DNA of 39,437 bases from Blastococcus atacamensis (GTDB lineage Bacteria > Actinomycetota > Actinomycetes > Mycobacteriales > Geodermatophilaceae). The notes beneath the pieces were generated by a model, which saw only the letters and a program-made list of their open reading frames with translations, had not been told where the DNA came from and did no database searches. The position numbers were made by a program, and so were the translations under genes. The stretch is taken from the NCBI RefSeq assembly GCF_002938425.1, contig NZ_POQU01000028.1, forward strand, positions 1 through 39,437, read 5' to 3'. Of this stretch, positions 7,660 through 13,801 are shown in pieces; the first letter of the stretch is position 1; the number at the start of each line of letters is the position of its first letter.

Positions 7660-8889
7660 ATGCCACGTCTGGAGAACGGCCTGAAACTGCTGGCCAAGGG
7701 CTATGCCTGGCTGCCCGACGAGCGCCGCCGGACCGGGAATCGGGCCGTCGGCGTCCGGCTGGGCGGTCTGCCGGCGGTGGGCATCGAGGGTCCCGACGCC
7801 GCGCGGTTCCTCTACGACGAGGACCACGTGCGCCGCTCGCACGCCATTCCGGAGCCGGTGCAGGGAACGCTGTTCGGCAAGGGTGCGGTGCACACCCTCG
7901 ACGGCGAGATGCACCGGGTGCGCAAGGCCATGTTCGTGGCGCTGCTCATGCGCGAGGACGGCATCGCCTTGCTCGTCGAACGCACGACCGCCGCCTGGGA
8001 CGCGGCCGTGCCCACGTGGTCGGACCGCCCGGAGATCGTGCTGTTCGACGAGGCCAGCCGGGTGCTGGCCGGCTCGGTGGCCCGCTGGACCGGGGTGCCG
8101 CTGCGCGACGACGAGGTGCCCGGCCTGGCCCGCGACCTGGTGGCGATGGTCGACGGGTTCGCGACCGGCGGGCCTCGGCACTTCCGGGCGCGACGGGCCC
8201 GCGGCCGCCGGGAGAAGTGGCTGGCCCAGCTGGTCCAGGACGTGCGCAGCGGGGTGACTCCGGTGGAGGAGGGCTCGGCGGTCGACGTCGTCTCCCGCCA
8301 TCGGGACGCCGACGGGACGCAGCTCCCCCCGCGGGTGGCGGCCGTGGAGCTGCTCAACATCATCCGGCCGACGACGGCGGTCGCCTGGTTCATGGCCTTC
8401 TCGGGGCACGCGCTGATCCGCTGGCCGGCGGAGCGGCCCCGACTGGCGAGCGGGGAACCGGCGTTCGCTGAGGCGTGGGCGCACGAGGTGCGCCGCTTCT
8501 ACCCGTTCGCCCCGTTCATCGGTGGGCGGGCGCCGCAGAAGCTGGAGTTCGGCGGCGAGACGATCCCGAAGAACGCGATGGTGCTGCTGGACCTGTACGG
8601 GCAGAACCACGACCCGCAGCTCTGGGACACCCCCTACGCCTTCCGGCCCCAGCGCTTCCTCGACCGGGAGATCGGCGCGTTCGACCTGGTGCCCCAGGGC
8701 GGCGGGGACCCGCGCACCAACCACCGCTGCCCGGGTGAGCAGATCACCGTCGCACTGCTGTCGGCGCTGGCCGTCCGGCTGGCCCGGCTGCCGTACGAGG
8801 TGCCGGACCAGGACCTGACGATCGCGCTGCACCGCATCCCGGCGAGGCCGAGGAGCGGCGTCGTCCTGCGGGTGGGTAGCTCCGCCTGA
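7660..8889 (+). CDS. CYP152-family P450 peroxygenase (fatty acid hydroxylase/decarboxylase type)
   Basis: 409 residues from ATG 7660 (no clear ribosome binding site). The heme-ligand region is QGGGDPRTNHRCPGE with Cys357. This is the CYP152 form of the motif, which lacks the usual P450 FxxGxxxC spacing. The I-helix has NIIRPTTA with Arg236-Pro237 in place of the acid-alcohol pair; in CYP152 enzymes this Arg binds the fatty acid carboxylate. HEVRRFYPFAPF is the ExxR helix. Such enzymes use hydrogen peroxide directly and need no reductase, and none is nearby. The segment LFGKGAVHTLDG places His78 where OleT-type decarboxylases have His and BS-beta-type hydroxylases have Gln, by recalled alignment. 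Substrate is probably a free fatty acid. Confidence 0.9.
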   Translation: MPRLENGLKLLAKGYAWLPDERRRTGNRAVGVRLGGLPAVGIEGPDAARFLYDEDHVRRSHAIPEPVQGTLFGKGAVHTLDGEMHRVRKAMFVALLMREDGIALLVERTTAAWDAAVPTWSDRPEIVLFDEASRVLAGSVARWTGVPLRDDEVPGLARDLVAMVDGFATGGPRHFRARRARGRREKWLAQLVQDVRSGVTPVEEGSAVDVVSRHRDADGTQLPPRVAAVELLNIIRPTTAVAWFMAFSGHALIRWPAERPRLASGEPAFAEAWAHEVRRFYPFAPFIGGRAPQKLEFGGETIPKNAMVLLDLYGQNHDPQLWDTPYAFRPQRFLDREIGAFDLVPQGGGDPRTNHRCPGEQITVALLSALAVRLARLPYEVPDQDLTIALHRIPARPRSGVVLRVGSSA

Positions 8890-8905
8890 CCGGCATGCTG
8901 ACCAC

Positions 8906-9313
8906 ATGACGAGCCGACGGTCGCGCAAGAGGCACGGCGGCCTCCGCGTGCCCGAGCCACGCGAGGGGCCGCCGACCGTCGTCTCCCTGGACTGGGACTA
9001 CGCGTACCCGTCGGTGCTCGTCGACCGCTCACCCGGCGTGCCCGCCATCGACTTCGTGGACCCGGCCGAGCTGGGCCTCCCGCCGGAGCTGGCAGAGCGT
9101 CTGGAGGAGTGGCGGGACCGGCAGGAGGCGCTGTCCGGTGCCTTCCACCGGTACCAGCCGCCGCAGACCGAGGAGGAGCGGCGCCTGGGCCGGCAGCAGG
9201 ACCGGGAGCTCCTCACCCTGGCCTGCGACGTGCGGCAGGCGCTCGCCCCCGACGTCGAGGTGCTCCTGTGGGGGCGCCCGGTCGAGGAACGGTGCCCCTC
9301 CTGGTGGATCTGA
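8906..9313 (+). CDS. Small protein of unknown function
   Basis: 135 residues from ATG 8906; a CATGCT hexamer ends 6 bases before it, consistent with a leaderless start. The protein begins with a basic stretch (TSRRSRKRHGG). It then has WDYAYPSVLVD, a predicted helix rich in Glu/Arg (residues about 60-75) and a long helical segment (about 85-110), and ends in CPSWWI. It is soluble and acidic overall after the N-terminus. No family recognised. It ends one base before the stop codon of the convergent helicase gene, with no terminator between. Confidence 0.6.
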   Translation: MTSRRSRKRHGGLRVPEPREGPPTVVSLDWDYAYPSVLVDRSPGVPAIDFVDPAELGLPPELAERLEEWRDRQEALSGAFHRYQPPQTEEERRLGRQQDRELLTLACDVRQALAPDVEVLLWGRPVEERCPSWWI

Positions 9314-9314
9314 G

Positions 9315-11624
9315 TCAGCGCGGGTCGAGGCCCTTGAGCTCCGGGGGCAGCTCGCCGGCGTGCACGACGCCGAGCCGCTGCGTGGCGCGGGTGAGCGCCA
9401 CGTAGAGGTCGTTGTGCCCGCGCACGCCCTCGGCGATGATCCCGACCGGATCGGCGACCAGGACCGAGTCGAACTCCAGCCCCTTGCTGCCCTCGGGCGT
9501 GAGCACCACGGCGCCGTCGGTCAGGTCGCCGTCCGCCGACGCGCTCGGCACGATCGCCCGCACGACGGCGGTGACCTCCTCCAGGCGGCTGAACGGCACG
9601 ATGACGGCGAGGGTGCCCGCCTCGGCGTCGAGCTCCGCGGCCGCCTCGGCGACCGCCGACGGGAGGTTCGCCTCGGGCACCTGCCACGACCACGGCAGCT
9701 CGCCGGTGGAGCGCACCGATTCCGCGGCCGAGGTGACCGCACCGCCGGCGGCGAGCACGTCGGCGGCCACGGCCATGATCTCGGCGGGCGTCCGGTAGTT
9801 GACGGTCAGCTCCTCGAGGCGCCACGAGCTGCCCAGATGCGGCTCCAGCACCTCCTTCCAGCTGGAGGCACCGGCCAGGGTGGAGGTCTGGGCGACGTCG
9901 CCGACCAGCGTCATCGACCGGGTGGGGATGCGGCGCAGCAGCACCCGCCAGGCCATCGACGACAGCTCCTGGGCCTCGTCGACGATGACGTGCCCGTAGG
10001 TCCAGGTGCGGTCAGCAGCGGCGCGCTGGGCGGTGGAGCGGCTGTCGCGCTCCTCGTGCCGTCCGGCGAGTCCCTCGGCGTCGAGCAGGTCGCCGGCGGA
10101 GAGCTCCTCGGACTCGTCCTCGGTCTCCCAGTCGGTGGAGCGGGAGCCGTGCAGCAGGTCGAGGGTCTCCTGGGCGTGCCGGAGCCGGCGCTCCCGCTCG
10201 CGGCGCTCGCGGGTGCGCTCGGCGGAGTCGTCGACGCCGAGCAGTTCGTCGGCCTCCTCCAGCAGCGGGACGTCGGCGGGGGTCCAGGGCGCCGACGGCG
10301 GGCGGAGCAGCAGCTCGCGCTCGGCGTCGTTCCACCCACGGGTGGCCGACTCCAGCCTGCGCGGGTTGGAGAACAGCTCGCCGATCAGCCGCTCGGCGGT
10401 CAGCCGCGGCCAGAGCCGGTCGGCCAGCGCGTGTACGGCGGGTTCCTGGGCGACCTCCCGGCGCAGCGCCGCGACGTCGCCCTCGCCGAGCAGGTTGGCA
10501 CCGCCCAGGACGTTCTCGCCGAGCTTGTCGGCGTACTTGCGCGCCACGATGTCGATGACCGCGCGGACGGCGGCCGGACGGGCCTCGTTGTGCATCCTCG
10601 ACGCCGCTCGGGCGCGGCTGCGGACCTGGGCGGCGTCGCCCTTGGCGAAGCGCACCGGGGTGCCGTCGATGGTGAGCGTGACCGGCTTGTCGAGCACGGC
10701 CTGCCGGTCGCGGACGGCGGTGGTGACGACGCGGACCATCGCCGCCCGCCCCTTGACCTCCGCGACCCTGGGCGCCTCCTGGGCGTGCGCCTCGAGTCCG
10801 GGCCGCAGGCCGCCGAGGTCGGTGAGCACGACGCCGGTCTCCCCGAGGGAGGGCAGCACGTCGGCGATGTAGCCGAGGAACGTGGGGGAGGGGCCGACGA
10901 TGAGCAGCCCGCTGCGGGCCAGCCGCTCGCGGTGGGTGTAGAGCAGGTAGGCGGCGCGGTGCAGGGCGACGGCGGTCTTGCCGGTGCCGGGGCCGCCCTG
11001 GACGACGAGCACCCCGCGGTGGTCGGCGCGGATGATCCGGTCCTGCTCGGCCTGGATGGTGCGGACGATGTCGCTCATCCGGCCGGTGCGGGTCGCGTTC
11101 AGCGCGGCGAGCAGCACCGACTCGCCGGCCAGGCCGGAGCGCTGGGCGAGGTCGGGATCGGTGAGGTCGAGGGTCTCGTCGGTGACCGCGACGACCGTGC
11201 GGCCCCGGGTGCGCAGGTGCCGGCGACGGCGGACGCCCAGGTCGTGGAGCGGGGTGGCGGTGTAGAACGGCTGGGCCGCGGGGGCGCGCCAGTCGACCAG
11301 CAGCGGCTCCTCGCGACCGTCCTCGGCGTTGAGCCCGATGCGGCCGATGTAGCGGGGCGTGGTGGCCTCGTGCCGGTCGAGGCGGCCGAAGCACAGCCCG
11401 TGGTCGGCGGCGTCGAGGGCGACGATCCGCTGCGAGTGCAGCTCGACGGCGGCCTCGCGCTCGCCGACCGCCTGCGGGTTGTGCGGAACGAGGGCCAGCG
11501 CGTCGGCGAGGCGGGTGACCGTCCGGGCGCGCACCTCGTCGAGCCGGCGGTAGAGCTTCCCGACGTAGTCCTGCTCTGCGGCCAGCTCGGGATCGTGCCC
11601 GTCCGGGTTCTGCACTGTCGACAA
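9315..11624 (-). CDS. helR: HelR/HelD-type UvrD-like ATPase acting on RNA polymerase
   Basis: 769 residues if started at TTG 11624; a GTG three codons later (11615) is almost equally likely. No strong ribosome binding site supports either. The N-terminus (about 11-70) is a charged helical hairpin of the kind that HelD proteins insert into the RNA polymerase secondary channel. It is followed by 'DWRAPAAQPFYTATP', typical of HelD-like proteins. Walker A is GGPGTGKT (about 210-217), preceded by the Q motif QAEQDRIIR. VDEAQELS (Walker B), GDVAQTS, VNYRTPAEI, EGSKGLEFD and YVALTRA are the remaining SF1 motifs. Known HelR proteins detach stalled or rifamycin-bound RNA polymerase and confer rifamycin tolerance. 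Function here is by homology. No rifamycin-associated element was recognised upstream. Confidence 0.85.
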   Translation of the reverse strand: MSTVQNPDGHDPELAAEQDYVGKLYRRLDEVRARTVTRLADALALVPHNPQAVGEREAAVELHSQRIVALDAADHGLCFGRLDRHEATTPRYIGRIGLNAEDGREEPLLVDWRAPAAQPFYTATPLHDLGVRRRRHLRTRGRTVVAVTDETLDLTDPDLAQRSGLAGESVLLAALNATRTGRMSDIVRTIQAEQDRIIRADHRGVLVVQGGPGTGKTAVALHRAAYLLYTHRERLARSGLLIVGPSPTFLGYIADVLPSLGETGVVLTDLGGLRPGLEAHAQEAPRVAEVKGRAAMVRVVTTAVRDRQAVLDKPVTLTIDGTPVRFAKGDAAQVRSRARAASRMHNEARPAAVRAVIDIVARKYADKLGENVLGGANLLGEGDVAALRREVAQEPAVHALADRLWPRLTAERLIGELFSNPRRLESATRGWNDAERELLLRPPSAPWTPADVPLLEEADELLGVDDSAERTRERRERERRLRHAQETLDLLHGSRSTDWETEDESEELSAGDLLDAEGLAGRHEERDSRSTAQRAAADRTWTYGHVIVDEAQELSSMAWRVLLRRIPTRSMTLVGDVAQTSTLAGASSWKEVLEPHLGSSWRLEELTVNYRTPAEIMAVAADVLAAGGAVTSAAESVRSTGELPWSWQVPEANLPSAVAEAAAELDAEAGTLAVIVPFSRLEEVTAVVRAIVPSASADGDLTDGAVVLTPEGSKGLEFDSVLVADPVGIIAEGVRGHNDLYVALTRATQRLGVVHAGELPPELKGLDPR

Positions 11625-11651
11625 CGGCCATCGCTTTCGGTGAGTCCCGGG

Positions 11652-11665
11652 GGAGCGCGTGCTCC
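11652..11665. repeat. Short inverted repeat in the helR leader
   Basis: GGAGC and GCTCC separated by four bases, 28 bases upstream of the TTG start of the helicase gene. It could be an operator or a small leader hairpin. A chance occurrence in this GC-rich sequence cannot be excluded. The remainder of 11625-11879 holds a possible TACCGT -10 hexamer (11839-11844) for the small zinc ribbon gene. Confidence 0.25.
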
Positions 11666-11879
11666 GCGCCTGCGGCGCAACCGCCCATCCTGCGCTGATC
11701 TTCCCGGTCCTGTCATGCGCGACGCCGGTGGTCCCGGCCACGTCATCGGTCGCCGGGCGGCGAGGGGCGGCGCGAGCTCATCGGGAAACCGGCCCGGAAG
11801 TGCAACTCCGACGTCACCCCGCGGACACATCCGCTCCCTACCGTTCCGGAGAAGGCAAGCGACGAGGGGAGCAGCAGCC

Positions 11880-11987
11880 ATGAGCACCGCCACGAAGGAA
11901 CGGACCACCTGGGTCTGCGACAACTGCGCGCAGGAGGTGTCCGCGGCACGCAAGCGCTGCGGCGGATGCGGGACGTCGCGCTACTGA
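11880..11987 (+). CDS. 35-residue zinc-ribbon miniprotein
   Basis: A short frame from ATG 11880 to TGA 11987 with GAGGGGA well placed upstream. The protein contains two CxxC knuckles, CDNC (residues 14-17) and CGGC (27-30), 9 residues apart, the arrangement of a minimal zinc ribbon. The rest is basic and polar. Such miniproteins may bind nucleic acid or a larger partner. It is divergent from the helicase gene and convergent with the hemerythrin-like gene. The coding call rests on the ribosome binding site, the paired cysteines and the fit between two neighbours. Confidence 0.65.
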   Translation: MSTATKERTTWVCDNCAQEVSAARKRCGGCGTSRY

Positions 11988-11994
11988 CGGCGTC

Positions 11995-12744
11995 TCAGGC
12001 GGCCGGCGGGGCGCCGCGCAGCCGGACCACGGCGGCGCGGTAACGGCCACCGCCGTAGAGCCGCCAGGCCAGCCGCGTCGAGCGGGGCAGGCCTCCGAGC
12101 AGTCGGGCCCGGTCATCCGCGCAGCAGTCCTCGAGGGCGAGTCCGAGGACGATGAGCCGCTGCCGGGCCGGGAGCCCGCATCGTGCGCCGCGGCTGATCC
12201 TGGCCCACTCGGCGTCGGTCAGGTGCGCGTCCAGCAGGGGGAGCAGGATCGCCTCCTCCTCGGTGGTCTGCGCCTCGACGTCGTCGGCCAGCGTCCGGCA
12301 GAGCCGGGCGAATCCCTCCCGAGCGGCCGGGCTGCCGGCGACGGCCCACTGCCGCGCGGCCGTGTCCAGGTCGCGCAGCTGGGCGTCGATGCCCGAGGTC
12401 GCCGCGGTCCAGGCGGCGACGGCGGCCGCGGCGTCGTCCCGGATGCCGGCGGGGACGGCGCGCAGCAGGGCCGGCCACACCGCTTCCCGCTCGACCGCGT
12501 GGTGGTGCAGCAGCACGCGGGCGATCAGCCCGGCGTGGCAGGTGAGCGTGCCGGTGCGCGCGCACTCGCCGTCGGGCGCCCAGGTGGCGACCTCGGCCAG
12601 GATCGCCAGCTCGCGGCGCACCAGCTGGTGCAGCACCCGTTCGGAGCGGCCGGCCCGTCCGTGAGGCGGCGCGGCGAGCGCCTCGTCGTCGGCGGGGCGG
12701 CGGGGTACGGGGAGGGTGACCGTGCGGAGCGCGGCGGCGGTCAT
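11995..12744 (-). CDS. Hemerythrin-like (HHE) domain protein with degraded second motif
   Basis: 249 residues from ATG 12744-12742 behind GAGGTG. The N-terminal 170 residues form a hemerythrin-type four-helix bundle: His39 in VLHQLVRREL, then CHAGLIARVLLHHHAVEREAVWPAL with His80-82 and acidic partners, then DDVEAQTTEEEAILLPLLDAHL. In the last segment a Gln/Thr stretch stands where the second HxxxE-type motif normally has its histidine, so one iron ligand seems missing. The C-terminal 70 residues carry a double cysteine (EDCC) and a basic YGGGRYR segment seen in some actinobacterial hemerythrin proteins. Oxygen, nitric oxide or iron sensing is possible, but metal binding is uncertain. Confidence 0.7.
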   Translation of the reverse strand: MTAAALRTVTLPVPRRPADDEALAAPPHGRAGRSERVLHQLVRRELAILAEVATWAPDGECARTGTLTCHAGLIARVLLHHHAVEREAVWPALLRAVPAGIRDDAAAAVAAWTAATSGIDAQLRDLDTAARQWAVAGSPAAREGFARLCRTLADDVEAQTTEEEAILLPLLDAHLTDAEWARISRGARCGLPARQRLIVLGLALEDCCADDRARLLGGLPRSTRLAWRLYGGGRYRAAVVRLRGAPPAA

Positions 12745-12803
12745 GGGGCACCTCGTTCGGCGTCCGGAGCTCCTCGGGGAGCGTGGATGCGGCGCAGGCT
12801 AGG

Positions 12804-12821
12804 GCCCGGGCGCGCCCGGGC
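12804..12821. repeat. Perfect 18-bp palindrome
   Basis: GCCCGGGCGCGCCCGGGC equals its own reverse complement. It lies 60 bases upstream of the hemerythrin-like start and 170 bases upstream of rsbQ, in the divergent interval 12745-12990. It is made of G and C only, so it may be a chance product of composition or a real operator. Confidence 0.35.
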
Positions 12822-12863
12822 GACAGCCGTCTCAGGACCCGGTCGAGCGGGTTCGCAGAATAC

Positions 12864-12882
12864 GGCGGCGGTCCGCGCCGCC
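12864..12882. repeat. Inverted repeat upstream of rsbQ
   Basis: GGCGGCG (12864-12870) and CGCCGCC (12876-12882) pair perfectly around a 5-base loop. It sits between two other symmetric elements (12804-12821 and 12896-12910) in the same divergent intergenic region. Confidence 0.3.
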
Positions 12883-12895
12883 CCGTCGAGCGGGG

Positions 12896-12910
12896 GTGAC
12901 CGTGGGTCAC
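12896..12910. promoter_or_regulatory. Candidate operator GTGACC-N3-GGTCAC
   Basis: Perfect 6-bp inverted arms with a 3-base spacer, about 80 bases upstream of the rsbQ GTG and about 150 bases upstream of the hemerythrin-like start. Its mixed base composition and size fit a dimeric repressor or activator site better than the neighbouring G/C-only palindromes do. Confidence 0.4.
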
Positions 12911-12977
12911 GCGGCGGCCGCCTCCGCCTCGTCCCGTCGCCGTTCCGGATAGCGGCGACACAGGCGTCCGGGTCCAC

Positions 12978-12983
12978 TACGGT
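12978..12983 (+). promoter_or_regulatory. -10 hexamer of a leaderless rsbQ transcript
   Basis: TACGGT ends 7 bases before the GTG at 12991. This TANNNT-to-start spacing is typical of leaderless actinobacterial genes, and there is no Shine-Dalgarno sequence in between. Confidence 0.5.
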
Positions 12984-12990
12984 CGGCCAC

Positions 12991-13791
12991 GTGGGCAGCG
13001 TCGTGACGCGCAACCGGGTGTGCACCAGCGGCGTCCCGTCGGGACGCCCGCTGGTCTTCGTGCACGGTTTCGGCTGCGACCAGACCATGTGGCGATTCGT
13101 CGCCCCCGCGTTCGAGCGCGACCACAGGGTGGTGCTGTTCGACCACGTCGGCTCCGGCCGGTCGGACCTGTCGGCCTACGACCCCGAGAAGTACGGCTCG
13201 CTGGAGGGCTACGCCGACGACATCGTGGAGATCTGCCGCGAGCTGGGGCTGCGCGACGTCGTCCTCGTCGGACACTCGGTCGCCGCGATGATGGGGGTGC
13301 TGGCCTTCCGCCGGGCGCCGGACCTGTTCGGCGCCCTGGTGCTGGTCGGGCCCAGCCCCCGGTACGTCGACGACGGCGACTACGTGGGCGGGTTCAGCCG
13401 TACCGACATCGCCGGCCTGCTCGACGCCTTGGACAGCAACCACCTGGGCTGGTCGGCGGAGATGGCGCCGGTGATCATGGGCAACGCGGACCGGCCCGAT
13501 CTCGCGGCGGAGCTGACCAACAGCTTCTGCCGCACGGCGCCCGACATCGCCCGCCAGTTCGCCCGCGTGACGTTCCTGTCCGACAACCGCGCCGACCTGG
13601 CCGACGTGTCCGTGCCGACGCTGATCCTCCAGTGCACCGATGACGCCATCGCCCCGGACGCCGTCGGGGAGTACGTGCACCGCCAGATCCCCGGCAGCGA
13701 GCTCGTGCGCCTGGCCGCCACCGGGCACGTGCCGCAGCTCTCCGCGCCGGAGGAGACGAGCGCCGCCATCCGGGCCTTCCTCGACCGGTGA
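12991..13791 (+). CDS. rsbQ: RsbQ-type alpha/beta hydrolase, stress-response sensor partner
   Basis: 266 residues from GTG 12991, close to the length of Bacillus RsbQ. The start RNRVCTSG, the oxyanion region FVHGFGCDQTMWR, DHVGSGRSDLSAYD and the nucleophile elbow GHSVAAMMG with Ser96 follow the RsbQ/KAI2/D14 family closely. Asp218 (CTDDAI) and His246 (TGHVPQ) complete the triad. In Bacillus, RsbQ binds or hydrolyses an unidentified small molecule and is required for the phosphatase RsbP to activate sigma-B under energy stress. Plant homologues are the karrikin and strigolactone receptors. The RsbP-like gene begins 10 bases downstream, so the two form an operon and probably act together. Confidence 0.88.
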   Translation: MGSVVTRNRVCTSGVPSGRPLVFVHGFGCDQTMWRFVAPAFERDHRVVLFDHVGSGRSDLSAYDPEKYGSLEGYADDIVEICRELGLRDVVLVGHSVAAMMGVLAFRRAPDLFGALVLVGPSPRYVDDGDYVGGFSRTDIAGLLDALDSNHLGWSAEMAPVIMGNADRPDLAAELTNSFCRTAPDIARQFARVTFLSDNRADLADVSVPTLILQCTDDAIAPDAVGEYVHRQIPGSELVRLAATGHVPQLSAPEETSAAIRAFLDR

Positions 13792-13801
13792 TCGGGCTTC
13801 C

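Noticed and set aside
7660-8889. Conventional reductase-dependent P450
   Set aside because: The heme-loop and Arg-Pro in the I-helix are those of CYP152 peroxygenases, and no ferredoxin or reductase gene is nearby.
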